Made by a program: the position numbers and the translations under genes. A stretch of 64,000 bases of DNA from Rhineura floridana (taxonomy: Eukaryota; Chordata; Lepidosauria; Squamata; Rhineuridae): the NCBI RefSeq assembly GCF_030035675.1, contig NC_084497.1, positions 29,834,437 through 29,898,436 on the forward strand. The letters are read 5' to 3'. The notes below the pieces were generated by a model. It did no database searches. It saw only the letters and a list, made by a program, of their open reading frames with translations, and was not told the origin of the DNA. Below, piece after piece: positions 28,408 to 39,639 of this stretch; within the stretch, counting starts at the first letter, position 1, and every line of letters starts with the position of its first letter.

Positions 28408-31400
28408 CTGCAGAAGAAGATGACCAGTGAGTGGCAGAACATTTGAGCCAACCACATTCCCTGCCATCTAGTTACTCCAGGTACAGTACCTGTTTTGTCC
28501 CAGGGGGCAGTGCCTGGGGGCAGGAGCTGGCTCTCCTGGGGTCCTGCACAGGTCACCTGACTTGGAAGGACATTAACTACAGAAGAGGCCTCAGCATTCA
28601 GGGGTGGCGGGGGCGTGGTTGAGCCTGGGGTTGGAAAAGGAGCAAGAGTCAAATACAACAGCCTGTATGCTGCTGCCTGGTCGGCCCATGGAACAACCAA
28701 AGCAGACAACGCACCCACCTCCCTTTCCCAACAACCATTGGGGCTGCTGCACCCCCCCCAGGGGCTAGTATTTCCGCACAGTCTCGCTCCCAAGTTCCCA
28801 CTGCCCTTCTCCCTTGCGCCTCCAGCCAGCTACTTCCTCAGCAACCCACAGATGGAATCACAGAATTGCAAGGGATCTTGGAGGTCATTACTGATTATTG
28901 TAATGCGCTCTACGTGGGGCTTCCCTTGAAGATTACTCAGAATCTTCAATTGTTCAAAATGCAGTGACCAAATTACTGGTTGTTTTCCATTTAAATCTTG
29001 TACAACTCCTGTTTTAAAACAGCTGCATTGATTTGCCAGTTTGTTTTGGAGATTAATTTAAGCTGCTTGTCCTAGTGTTTAAAACCCTAAACTACTTAGG
29101 CCCCCAAGATCTAAAGACCACCTCCTTCCCTACAGATTCTCTCAGCAGAGAGATCAGCAGAGGGGGTCCTTCATAGTTCCACTGCCCTCAGAAGTTCAGG
29201 ATGGTGTTGCTGGCCTAGGAGAGGGCATTCTCTGGGGCAGCGCCTAAGCTATGGAATTCCCTTCCCCACAGAGCCGCATCTGGTACCTTTATTGTAGATG
29301 CTCCTCTCTACGCTGGTCTTTGACATGTGAGATGTATATCTTTAAAGCCACCCTATTTGTGTGATTGTAATTTGTTTTAAACTGTTACTCATAGAATCAT
29401 ATGTTGTATTTTAAATTGCTGTGACCCACCCTGGGATCTTAGGATGGAGGGCGGGTAAGAAATCAAATAAATCACCACCACCATCATCACCCTAGACCAG
29501 CCTCCTGCCCAATGCAGGATGCTTCTAGCATCTCTTAACAGGTGGCTCCTTTGCCTCTGTTCAGATACCTCCGCACGGCTCTCACAGCTGCGGAGGTTGC
29601 AGGTTCTTACTCAGCCATTCAGCCCCACTTTCTCATTTTTAGTTTTAAAGTGATGACCAAGGAAGGGCCCTCCCCTGATCCCCATGCCCTTCCCTCTTTC
29701 CTCCTATAGACACACCAACCTTTGCACCAGGCTGGGGGCTGAGCAGCCTGGTCTGTGCCATCCCCGCAGTTGTCCACATTGCTGCCATCACAGACTAAGC
29801 TAAGAGGGATGCACTTGCCATTGCGACAGGGGAAATAGGACTCCATGCTGCAAGTTGAAGCATCCAAGCCTGCAAGGACAAAAGGCTGTTGTAATGATGT
29901 CAGAGCAGCATGTCCAGCTTACAAGGGAAGCTGGTCCATTAGGGCAAATGCTCTGCCATCTGCCCACCTTTTTATTTACATCAACTCCAGAGGGTGGCCC
30001 TGGCCATCAGCTCCCTCCTCCTCTTTAGTTTCAGTGTTGCCCTTGTCGAACTCAAAAGGGAGGGAGATTTGGGCCAAGACTAGAATGAGGTGGCTCCACC
30101 TGTCATTGTATCTGGCTCCACCTGCTGGCTCCACCTGCTGGCTCCCTGCCTTCCACCCTACCAGTCCCAGTGGGCACCAGCCACCACTGCCAGCCCAGCC
30201 TGAACCCGGCTGATGAAGCTGCTTCCCACCTTACCAGTTCGGAGGGAGGTGAAATCACCCACAAAGTCCACACGAGGTTGCTGGCCGCGGGTCACAAGCC
30301 GTAAGGTCAGGAAGTTACCAGTAGAAAGGATGGGCCTAGGGATGTTCCTCCCACACAGTGGGGTTCCCAGGGGCTTGGCAGTGTGGTTTTTACCATCATA
30401 GAACTGCACATAGGAGCCTGCCATTAGGAATGGACGGATCTGTCAGGTCTGGTTCTTTCAGTTCCTCATTTTTCCAATCTTAATTTCAGTTCTCCACATT
30501 ATTCATGAAAATCTGTCAGCTTTTTAGTGCAAATTTCTCCTAATAAACACATTTCTGTATGCAGTTTTGACTAGGATCATGGAAGGGTCCTATAAGGCCA
30601 TCCCGTCCAACCCTCTGCTGAATGCAGGAATCCCAACTTCAAAGCCACACCTTACACATTTTTGCAAGCAATTTTCCATAATACGCATTTTTGTTTGTTA
30701 TTTTCACTAATATATCCGTTTTTATGCACACTTTCTCCCAGTATATGCATTTTTGTAAACATTGTTTGGTTAGAGAACTGCATCACAAAATCCAGAGAAT
30801 TGCAATTTTGAAGGATGGCTGTGATTCAGTTCTTGTACTGTTTTGGAAAGTGTTAATTAGGAAGCTTGCCTTTAAATGTGAACTGAATTGAACTCCCTCC
30901 CCGTCCCTACCTGCAGTGCAAGGGTCAATGGTCTCCTGCTCCCTTCTGGACTGGAGGGAGCCCAGGGTGTGGTGGTCCTTGCTGGCATTGCTGGCTGGCA
31001 TGCTGGAAGGCAAACGCACCATGCTGTACACCAGGAAGAAGCGGAACTGGAACTGGACCTTGTCTTGGAGGGACGCGGCCTGCATGGTAAGCGGGCAGTC
31101 AGTCCCAGCTACTACAAAGTAGTAACGCCGTGAGTCTCGGTGGGAAGTTAACACCATCCCGTCCCCGTGGAGGGTCTGGCCACAAAAATCAACCACACTC
31201 ACTGTTGGAGAAGAGAGACCAGAGACTGAGTCATCAAGCAAGACACAAGGAATCAGACCTGCATGCCCCAGCCCACTTCCCTTTAAGACTCTGCTTTTGC
31301 TTGGAGATGCCCTTGCCTCATGTCATGACAAGTTTTTATGGGTCGCAGAACCCCTCAGAGCTGGTCTGGCTCTTAATGGGCCTCATGAACCATAGCAAAA

Positions 31401-34383
31401 GTTTGATTAACAAAGCAGGTAATCTGCCTTACTGGCTCAAACCAAGGTGGGCCCATCTCATTCAAGATTCTGCTTCTGATAACAGATGACTCAAGGAAGC
31501 TCACAAGCAGGACATGATGTGACAGCCTCTTCACCTTTTTCTGTGTTTTGTCCCCAGCATCTAATGCTGTAAGGTATACTGCCTCTGAAAATTGAGGTTT
31601 TATTTAGCACTAACTGTCATAGAACTATCCTCAATGACAGTTTTTGTTAACTATATGATGTTTGCAATTAACATGCTGACAATGTTCAATGTTTGTTACA
31701 GGCTTTGTTTTTAAATTAAGTTGCTGGAGGTTTCTTGGACAAGTAAGTGAGTTCAGCCTAATTTTTCTGTCACTTGGCTTGTATCAGCTTGTTTATATTT
31801 GAAAAGAGACCACCAAGTCAACCAAGCATTTATCAGTGGGCCAGAGACAAAAAAATCCTTCTACAAATGTATGTGCTGTGACTCACACTGCTGAAATTAT
31901 TTACTTTATTAATTACACTGCCAGCCCAGCATGTTGCCATGGGCTCATCAGTGATCCAAAGACTACCTGGGATGCCTGTATAACCCTGAATGACATCCAG
32001 GGGGGTAGCGTTTTCACTGTCGGTGGCACCAAAAAGCAGCACAGTCTTATGGCTATTTGAAGATGGTAAGAGATTTATTGCGGCATAAACTTTTGTGGAC
32101 TAAAGACCACTTCTCCAATCCACAAATGTTTATGTCACAATAAATCTCTTCGTCTTTAAGGTACTACAAGGGCCTTTTGTTTTTTAATCTGAAACAGCTT
32201 CAACTAGTGCTTCAAATACCAGGCACTCGTTAATTTCACTCCTTTTCACCATTAACACGAAACAATAAACAGCAGCACCTTAAATTTGTGAATTCTGGCC
32301 TCCTTCTCCTCCTCATTTACACACATCCTAAAGTGAACAATGCAAAGCTATATACCAGAGGTCGTCTCTCCCCACCTCTGCCTGTCACGTCTGGAAAATT
32401 TGAGCATTTTGTCACCAGCGCATTCTGGCTTCTCAGTGAATGAATAATGCCAAACCTCTTAATTTCTTAGCATGTAAATGTAAACGTATCGCCTTCAAGT
32501 TGATTCTGACTTATGGCGACCCTATGAATAGGGTTTTCATGAGGCTCAGAGGCAGTGACTGGCCCAAGGTCACCTAGTGAGCTTCATGGCTATGTGGGGA
32601 TTCGAACCCTGGTCTCCCATGTCGTAGTCCAGCATCTTAACCATTACACCACACTGGCTCTATAATTTCGTAGCAGGATCTCAGAATATCCAATTCAATC
32701 CAAATTATTAGCTCAAAATTGACAGATTCGGAGAAGAGCCTCCGGAGATGGGTGTTTATCAGCTTCAAAGTTACAGCATTTGAGGTAGCTGCTATGTTGG
32801 CATAGCGTAGGGACCTTGCAACTGAGTGGTTAGAAACATGTCCATTTGTCTGTTAATGCCACCCAGTCTTTATTATTTATTATTATTTATTAGACTTTTA
32901 TACCGCCCGACTAGCAATAGCTCTCTGGGCGGTGAACATGGCAATACAATAAATGACACAATATAATACAAAATAATACAGTCTAAAATCAATACAATAA
33001 CATTTTTAAAATTAAATCAATTTAAGTTAAAATGCTTCAGAGAATAGTTCTTTCCAGACCTGGTTTCCAACTTGCAATGTAGTGCCCATGTTAACATTTC
33101 CATCGGCTGTTATTTCTTCCCACAAGTCTTCCTCTCTTTAGCTAACCCCTCCCTTTCACACTCTCCTGGTTTGTTTCCTGCCTCCCTGCTTTTTCTTAAA
33201 ACAAAAGCTAAAAAGAAAAGGAGTGTGGGTGCTGTACTATGGAGCAAGGTACAGCCCAGATCTACACAACAAAAAGCAAAGAAAAGCGAGAGAGGAAATT
33301 GATATGGTGGAACCTTGATTCATCAAAAGGCAGTCTTTAGCTTCTTTCCTGCAGAGCATCTTGTGTTTAAAGGAGCTACGCTTGCTACCTATTGTGACTA
33401 AATTATTTGTTACTGACTGTAAATGCACCCTTTTTAGCTTTCTCCCTACCTGCCCTGCTCGAAATAACAGCCTCTGCAGCTCCTAAACACAGATCCACAT
33501 TCCTTTTCTTAGATGTTGCGTCCTCCAAGCTCATTTTAAAAGATAGTTTTTAACACAAACCACAAAAGAGTCTTTGTGGCTCTCTTAGCACAGGCTGCCA
33601 AGGACAGGTCTTCAAATGTCTGAAAAGCTGTCATGAGGAAGATGGCTGCTGAAGCACCTTGATAGCTCCTTGAAAGTTCAGACTAAAACCCAGAGCAGAT
33701 TCCATTGCCCCACTCACATGGAGCCACCAGCTGCTAGTGAGTAAGAGCAGTCCAACAGTGGGGCAGGCTGCCTGAGGAGCTGGTGGCAGCCCTTTCTTCA
33801 CTGGAGCTATTTAACATTGGGACAACACTGAGTTATGGCCCTTCCTCTTAAAGCTGAGGCTGGATGATCATCTGTCAAGGATGCTGTGATTGCACCCTGT
33901 GTTGCAGATCCTGCATGTAGCAGGGCATTGGTAGATGACCTCCAAGATCAATTCCTATGATTCTATGAGCATCTCTCCTGAGGCAATAATCACAGCACTT
34001 TGGGGCAATTTTTTGGTTCAGCATCCACAATCCAAGTTATGTTGTCTGCCACTCTGTAAAATCAGCAAGGTGAAAGAAAAGGCAGGTAAAGACCCTTAGG
34101 ATACCTGGAAGCTACACCAACCATTCCTGCAGGCCTTTTAACTCCAGGTCCCATCACCTCCCATCTGGCAGAAATTTGGCTTTAGGGGCCAGTGTCAATC
34201 CAAGCCTTGAGCGCAGATTCCCTAACAGCCCCACAGGGAAACTGAGGAACTCTCTAAAAGCTTCACCCTACCTGTCTGCATGGCCGAGACTGTGAAGACC
34301 GCAGCATTCCAGAGAAGCAGGCATTTTACCCACACCTGCAAGCATCCTCCCTGATTGGGTTTGCCTATCTTTGCATTCATCAT
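28184..34383 (-). CDS. LDLRAD2: LDLRAD2, complete coding region in five exons
   Basis: LDL receptor class A domain-containing protein 2, predicted single-pass membrane protein of unknown function. Minus-strand exons in order: 34272-34383, 30911-31201, 30235-30417, 29720-29869, 28184-28407. All junctions are phase 1 with GT-AG borders. The total is 960 nt, 319 residues plus TGA. Domains: signal peptide (about 1-34), CUB-like domain (about 44-194), LDLa domain (202-244, six Cys), membrane span (about 250-269), Cys-rich tail to 319. Human LDLRAD2 shows matching blocks as I recall them (FRFFLVYS, LRLVTRG, QPRVDFVG). It lies tail to tail with HSPG2, as in human. Confidence 0.93.
28885..29475 (+). 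mobile_element. L2 LINE fragment, 3' end
   Basis: The start TATTGTAATGCGCTCTACGT encodes YCNALYVGLPLK, typical of the L2 ORF2 C terminus. A diverged remainder follows, ending CCACCCTGGGATCTTAGG and AAATCAAATAAATCA. It lies in LDLRAD2 intron 4. Confidence 0.75.
29720..29869 (-). CDS. LDLRAD2: LDLRAD2 exon 4, LDL receptor class A domain
   Basis: Encodes one LDLa module with six cysteines (residues 202, 210, 215, 222, 230, 244), the F-x-C-x2-GKCIPLSLVCDG core and the acidic calcium-site run DNCGDGTD. The exon is 150 nt, phase 1-1. The donor AAAG|GTTGGT is weaker than consensus. Confidence 0.95.
29930..30190 (+). repeat. Unclassified dispersed repeat U, copy 3
   Basis: TTTCAGTGTTGCCCTTGTCG, AACTCAAAAGGGAGGG and CCCAGTGGGCACCAGCCACC. 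It fills most of LDLRAD2 intron 3. It contains a short local triplication of GGCTCCACCTGCT. Confidence 0.68.
30235..30417 (-). CDS. LDLRAD2: LDLRAD2 exon 3, CUB-like domain second half
   Basis: Encodes SYVQFYDGKNHTAKPLG, LCGRNIPRPILSTGNF, LTLRLVTRGQQPRVDFVGDF. The FYDG, LG..LCG and S..N-F-L.LR.VT pattern is the usual CUB C-terminal half. NHT is a potential N-glycosylation site. The exon is 183 nt, phase 1-1. Immediately downstream, on the lower-coordinate side, lies one copy of the four-copy unclassified repeat. Confidence 0.94.
30425..30897. repeat. A/T-rich internally repetitive element split by a CR1 tail
   Basis: Short related units recur, for example AATTTCTCCTAATAAACAC and GCACACTTTCTCCCAG, with TTTTTGTAAAC-type spacers. 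A minus CR1 tail lies inside at about 30572-30650 (CATCCCGTCCAACCCTCTGC). It lies in LDLRAD2 intron 2. Family not recognised. Confidence 0.5.
30911..31201 (-). CDS. LDLRAD2: LDLRAD2 exon 2, CUB-like domain first half
   Basis: Encodes VSVVDFCGQTLHGDG, then RRYYFVVAGTDCPL and KVQFQFRFFLVYS, strands typical of a CUB fold, with two of the domain's cysteines. A low-conservation Ser/Asn-rich stretch follows, then DPCTAG at the 3' end. The acceptor is CTCCAACAG and the donor GCAG|GTAGGG. The length is 291 nt, phase 1-1. Confidence 0.93.
31425..31610 (-). mobile_element. Old CR1 fragment
   Basis: Matches the reverse of the CR1 tail loosely (ATGACTCAAGGAAGCTCACA, AGGTATACTGCCTCTG). It lies in LDLRAD2 intron 1 and is strongly diverged. 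Confidence 0.55.
32071..32147. repeat. Inverted repeat (29-nt arms)
   Basis: AGATTTATTGCGGCATAAAC at 32071 pairs with GTTTATGTCACAATAAATCT ending at 32147, with a few mismatches and a loop of about 19 nt. It lies in LDLRAD2 intron 1. Probably part of a longer palindromic dispersed element. Confidence 0.65.
32487..32662 (-). mobile_element. Sauria SINE, full length
   Basis: Read on the minus strand: tRNA head AGTGTGGTGTAATGGTTAAG, B box GGGTTCGAATCCC, centre CTTGGGCCAGTCACTGCC, BovB-type tail GGTCGCCATAAGTCAGAATC. It lies in LDLRAD2 intron 1. This family is known from lepidosaurs. Confidence 0.88.
32870..33015 (-). mobile_element. Short LINE/SINE tail with TACCGCCC motif
   Basis: Same family as 20023-20125, preceded by TTATTATTTATTA repeats and followed by AATACAAAATAATACAG. 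It lies in LDLRAD2 intron 1. Confidence 0.6.
33730..33972 (+). mobile_element. CR1 3' fragment with classical end
   Basis: GGCAGCCCTTTCTTCACTGG, AAAGCTGAGGCTGGATGATC and the terminal ATTCCTATGATTCTATGA. It lies in LDLRAD2 intron 1. Confidence 0.75.
34272..34383 (-). CDS. LDLRAD2: LDLRAD2 exon 1, start codon and signal peptide
   Basis: The first coding exon has two adjacent ATGs (34383-34381 and 34380-34378); an in-frame TAG lies nine codons upstream, so the start cannot be further 5'. The hydrophobic core CLLLWNAAVFTVSA is a credible secretion signal after an unusually long polar start. The donor is ACAG|GTAGGG, phase 1, matching the phase of the next exon. No exon alignment was available, so this assignment rests on signal-peptide character, phase and donor. 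Confidence 0.75.
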
Positions 34384-35243
34384 GTTTGTTTCGGGAGCCC
34401 CTGTGCACTAGGCTATGGCGGAAGAAGAGGCGGAACTGTGTGAAAAATGGTAACAGCTGTGAGAAGCAGGGCTGAAGCTGACCCCATAGCCCCTGGTGAG
34501 CAAATCTAGCTGGGGATTGCTTTTGCATGTCCTGACAGGGGAACAAAAGGAGAGGCTGGCAAGCTTATTGCAAAAAGATCCCATCCTGGTGTATTTTTTT
34601 TTTTTTAATGGACACAATAACTCCAACAGCTTGACTTTTGCCCTGGTTCACCTCGGCTTTTGCAACCACTGTGTGCACAGCTAAGTTGCCATGGGTGTGA
34701 TGGGAGACATATGGAGCAACACAAGCATCCAAGGTCAGGCAATAAAACCTGATGCCTCAGGAATCTCGAGCCAGCTGCTGGCATCACTGTGTGCCAGCTC
34801 ACGCTTTCTGGGCAATCCCTTGCCCGAGACTGGCAATTTTGAAATAAATGCAAGATAAATTTAAACAAAGCCAGCCAAATGGGAAGGAAAAGAACCAAGA
34901 GACACTGGGCTATATCTGCTGTGCTGTGTATGAGGATGGTGCCCTGCCTTTGAGCGCATGTTAATAGTGCTGCGGTAAAGTGTCTCTGGTCTGCTTCCAG
35001 TAGTTTGCAGGTATGATTCAATCATTTAGGATGTGCTGTTAAGCTGGATTTGGCAACAAACCCACGTCCAATAAACCTTGGAATTTTTGTGGGAAGAAGT
35101 GTCAGGGAATGTACTGGAAAGTATAGGATAAGTGACATCAGGAAACATCACATAATCTCCATGCAAACGAATCATGCTGTATGTGCATGAGCAAGTGTGC
35201 CTTCTTTTCCTCTTTTCTCTCTTAAGACTTAGACTGTGTCAGA

Positions 35244-38200
35244 CAATCAGTCCAGCAAGCTCAGCATTGTCTACACTGGCTGGCAGCAGCACTCCAGGAT
35301 TTCAAGCAGGAATCTCTCCCAGCCATACCTGCATAAGAACATAAGAAGAGCCTGCTGTATCAGGCCAGTGGCCCATCTAGTCCAGCATCCTGTTCTCACA
35401 GTGGCCAACCAGGTGCCTGGGGGAAGCCCGCAAGCAGGACCCGAGTGCAAGAACACTCTCCCCTCCTGAGGCTTCCGGCAACTGGTTTTCAGAAGCATGC
35501 TGCCTCTGACTAGGGTGGCAGAGCACAGCCATCACGGCTAGTAGCCATTGATAGCCCTGTCCTCCATGAATTTGTCTAATCTTCTTTTAAAGCCGTCCAA
35601 GCTGGTGGCCATTACTGCATCTTGTGGGAGCAAATTCCATAGTTTAACTATGCGCTGAGTAAAGAAGTACTTCCTTTTGTCTGTCCTGAATCTTCCAACA
35701 TTCAGCTTCTTGGAATGTCCACGAGTTCTAGTATTATGAGAGAGGGAGAAGAACTTTTCTCTATCCACTTTCTCAATGCCATGCATAATTTTATACACTT
35801 CTATCATGTCTCCTCTGCCCCACCTTTTCTCTAAACTAAAAAGCCCCAAATGCTGCAACCTTTCCTCGTAAGGGAGTCGCTCCATCCCCTTGATCATTCT
35901 GGTTGCCCTCTTCTGAACCTTTTCCAACTCTATAATATCCTTTTTGAGATGAGGCGACCAGAACTGTACACAGTATTCCAAATGCGGCCGCACCATAGAT
36001 TTATACAACGGCATTATGATATCGGCTGTTTTATTTTCAATACCTTTCCTAATTATTGCTAGCATGGAATTTGCCTTTTTCACAGCTGCCGCACACTGGG
36101 TCGACATTTTCATCGTGCTGTCCACTACAACCCCGAGGTCTCTCTCCTGGTCGGTCACCGCCAGTTCAGACCCCATGAGCGTATATGTGAAATTCAGATT
36201 TTTTGCTCCAATATGCATAATTTTACACTTGTTTATATTGAATTGCATTTGCCATTTTTCTGCCCATTCACTCAGTTTGGAGAGATCTTTTTGGAGCTCT
36301 TCACAATCCCTTTTTGTTTTAACAACCCTGAACAATTTAGTGTCGTCAGCAAACTTGGCCACTTCACTGCTCACTCCTAATTCTAGGTCATTAATGAACA
36401 AGTTGAAAAGTACAGGTCCCAATACCGATCCTTGAGGGACTCCACTTTCTACAGCCCTCCATTGGGAGAACTGTCCGTTTATTCCTACTCTCTGCTTTCT
36501 GCTTCTTAACCAATTCCTTATCCACAAGAGGACCTCTCCTCTTATTCCATGACTGCTAAGCTTCCTCAGAAGTCTTTGGTGAGGTACCTTGTCAAACGCT
36601 TTTTGAAAGTCTAAGTACACTATGTCCACTGGATCACCTCTATCTATATGCTTGTTGACACTCTCAAAGAATTCTAATAGGTTACTGAGACAGGACTTTC
36701 CCTTGCAGAAGCCATGCTGGCTCTGCTTCAGCAAGGCTTGTTCTTCTATGTGCTTAGTTAATCTAGCTTTAATAATACTTTCTACCAGTTTTCCAGGGAC
36801 AGAAGTTAAGCTAACTGGCCTGTAATTTCCAGGATCCCCTCTGGATCCCTTTTTGAAGATTGGCGTTACATTTGCCACTTTCCAGTCCTCAGGCACAGAG
36901 GAGGACCCGAGGGACAAGTTACATATGTTAGTTAGCAGATCAGCAATTTCACATTTGAGTTCTTGGAGAACTCTCGGGTGGATGCCATCGGGCCCGGTGA
37001 TTTGTCAGTTTTTATATTGTCCATTAAGCTTAGAACTTCCTCTCTCGTTACCACTATTTGTCTCAGTTCCTCAGAATCCCTTCCTGCAAATGTTAGTTCA
37101 GCTTCAGGGATCTGCCCTATATCTTCCACTGTGAAGACAGATGCAAAGAATTCATTTAGCTTCTCTGCAATCTCCTTATTGTTCTTTAGTACACCTTTGA
37201 CCCCCTTATCATCCAAGGGTCCAATCGCCTCCCTAGATGGTCTCCTGCTTTGAATGTATTTATAGATTTTTTTGTTGTTGGTTTTTATGTTCTTAGCAAT
37301 GTGCTCCTCAAATTCTTTTTTAGCATCCCTTATTGTCTTCTTGCATTTCTTTTGCCAGAGTTTGTGTTCTTTTTTATTTTCTTCATTCGGACAAGACTTC
37401 CATTTTCTGAAGGAAGACTTTTTGCCTCTAAGAGCTTCCTTGACTTTGCTCGTTAACCATGCTGGCATCTTCTTGGCCCTGGTGGTACCTTTTCTGATCT
37501 GCGGTATGCACTCCAGTTGAGCTTCTAATATAGTGTTTTTAAACAACTTCCAAGCATTTTCGAGTGATGTGACCCTCTGGACTTTGTTTTTCAGCTTTCT
37601 TTTTACCAATCCCCTCATTTTTGTGAAGTTTCCTCTTTTGAAGTCAAATGTGACCGTGTTGGATTTTCTTGGCAATTGGCCAGTTACATGTATGTTTAAT
37701 TTAATAGCACTGTGGTCACTGCTCCCAATCGGTTCAACAACACTTACATCTCGCACCAGGTCCCGGTCCCCACTGAGGATTAAGTCCAGGGTTGCCGTCC
37801 CTCTGGTCGGTTCCATGACCAACTGGTCTAGGGAATAGTCATTTAGAATATCTAGAAACTTTGCTTCTTTGTCATGACTGGAACACATATGCGGCCAGTC
37901 TATGTCCGGGTAGTTGAAGTCACCTATTACTACCACATTTCCTAGTTTGGATGCTTCCTCAATTTCATATCTCATCTCAAGGTCTCCCTGAGCATTTTGA
38001 TCAGGGGGACGATAGATCGTTCCCAGTATTAAGTTCCTCCTGGGGCATGGTATCACCACCCACAATGATTCTGTGGAGGAGTCTGCCTCTTTTGGGGTTT
38101 CGAGCTTGCTGGATTCAATGCCTTCTTTCACGTATAGAGCGACTCCGCCACCAATACGTCCTTCCCTGTCCTTCCAATATAGTTTATATCCAGGGATAAC

Positions 38201-38803
38201 CGTATCCCACTGGTTTTCTCCATTCCACCAGGTCTCCGTTATGCTCACTATATCAATGCTCTCCTCGAAGACCAAGCACTCCAGTTCTCCCATCTTGGTT
38301 CGGAGGCTCCTAGCATTAGCGTACAGGCACTTGTAAGCAGTGTCTCTCTTCAAGTGTCTTTGGCACTTGTGGTTTGGCCTGTGGTAATTTTGCTCTTCTG
38401 AATTTATATCCTGTGCCCCTGCTCTCACAATGCCTACTTCTAGGCCTACCCCTTTTAAAATTTCATCATTTCTTTGGTTTTTATCCCAGGGGGGAGGTTT
38501 ATTCCGAACCGGACCTTTCTCAGCTCCTGTCGGGTTTCTCCCCTCAGTCAGTTTAAAAGCTGCTCTGCTACCTTTTTAATTTTAAGTGTCAGCAGTCTGG
38601 TTCCATTCTGGTTCAAGTGGAGCCCATCCCTTTTGTACAGGCCCGGCTTGTCCCAAAATGTTCCCCAGTGCCTAACAAATCCAAACCCTTCCACCCGACA
38701 CCATCGTCTCATCCACACATTGAGACTGCAATGCAGATGCCAGCTATTGAACGTGGAACCCTCTACATGCAAAGCAGATGTTCTGCCACTGGGCTATGAC
38801 CCT
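35244..38803 (-). mobile_element. tRNA-type SINE split by CR1 copy B
   Basis: Two halves of one minus-strand SINE: the 3' part at 35244-35331, ending ...CAGCCATACCTG, and the 5' part with the tRNA head at about 38734-38803 (GCAGATGCCAG ... CTGCCACTGGGCTATG). In undisturbed copies such as 61908-62097 the two edges are adjacent (CTTTGCTGGAGATCCTGCC type). Hence the SINE was there first. Confidence 0.85.
35332..38733 (-). mobile_element. CR1 LINE copy B, ORF2 nearly complete with ORF1 esterase remnant
   Basis: CR1 element between LDLRAD2 and USP48. ORF2 carries an APE-type endonuclease (36932-38428: YANARSLRTKM, ITETWW, GDFNYPDIDW, SDHSAIKL) and reverse transcriptase (35538-36917: FADDTKLF). 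The two open stretches are in different frames because one base present in copy A near 36990 is missing here. Upstream, about 38550-38725, lies the end of ORF1 with KRDGLHLNQNGTRLL, the Asp-x-x-His motif of the SGNH esterase found in many CR1 ORF1 proteins. The 3' end is a TTCTTATG repeat. The element splits a tRNA-type SINE, which fixes both borders. Confidence 0.94.
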
Positions 38804-38939
38804 GCTCTTTTTTATCATCTTCTTACCATCTTGTTCTTGCTCTTTTTCTCCTTTACTTTCTCTTCATTCTTCCACAGACCGCTTTCCTTTTTCTCTATCT
38901 ACTGCTCTCTTCCTCCAGCATTTTTTCCTCTCACTACCT

Positions 38940-39106
38940 TTGTGGTGTAAGGTGTTGGACTCTGACCTGGGAGACTAGGGTTCGAATCCCCACACAGCCA
39001 TGAAGCTCACTGGGTGACCTTGGGCCAGTCAATGCCTCTCAGCCTCATGAAAGCCCTATTCATAGGGTCGCCCTAAGTCGGAATCGACTTGAAGGCAGTA
39101 CATACT
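38940..39106 (+). mobile_element. Sauria SINE
   Basis: Head TGTGGTGTAAGGTGTTGGAC, B box GGTTCGAATCCCC, tail GGGTCGCCCTAAGTCGGAAT. It lies upstream of the USP48 promoter. Confidence 0.88.
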
Positions 39107-39639
39107 GAAGCATACTACCTTTTCTTATCTCCTAATTCTCCTGCCATCTCTGTCCAGTTATTCTCCCTCTTCCAGCAGAGATGCGGCAGGCACCCTCTCA
39201 CTTTTGACTTCCAGGCGTCTCTTGAAAGCCTTTTTATGCAGGCAGGCCGCCACAGCTATTCAGTTAGCCAGTCATTGTAATGATTATTTGTATTTTTTAT
39301 GTTTATGTTTCTATATTGCTGTGCACTGCCCTGGTACTTTGTGAAATGGCAGCATCTAAATATAAATAACACATATAATAAAATGTAGAGGGGGGGGGAA
39401 ACAAGTGAGTGAACCCTGTGTGAAAACCAACCTAGTGAAGAGAACAGGGCCAAATGGCCACCTTCTTCATGTGGGGGAATGGTTGCCTCAGGAATTTGCT
39501 TTTTAATAATTCCCTTTTCCTTTTTCTTCTAACAAGAGAAAAAAGGGAAATTTTCCTTTCGTTTTTTAAAAGAACATTTCCGAGGTAACTGCAATGCGTT
39601 GTGGGTAATCTTGACCCTACCCGTGACGGGAGGCAGGCA

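Larger units (their letters stand above)
31202..34271 (-). other. LDLRAD2: LDLRAD2 intron 1
   Basis: A 3.1 kb intron with donor GTAGGG and acceptor CTCCAACAG. Apart from the repeats listed (old CR1, inverted repeat, Sauria SINE, TACCGCCC tail, CR1 with classical end), I see nothing with coding or RNA-gene character, notably in 31650-32040 and 33050-33700. Confidence 0.8.
34384..39639. other. Intergenic space between LDLRAD2 and USP48 5' ends
   Basis: The divergent 5' ends are about 5.8 kb apart, so this is not a compact bidirectional promoter. 34384-35243 should hold the LDLRAD2 5' UTR and promoter; no clear CpG island or TATA box was seen there, only a T-run at about 34596. 35244-38803 is SINE plus CR1 copy B. 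38810-39640 has a Sauria SINE and otherwise pyrimidine-rich or A/T-rich sequence without recognised features. Confidence 0.75.

Noticed and set aside
35538-38428. Long minus-strand frames that could be called host protein genes
   Set aside because: They are CR1 endonuclease and reverse transcriptase, with a frame break and a 3' repeat tail.
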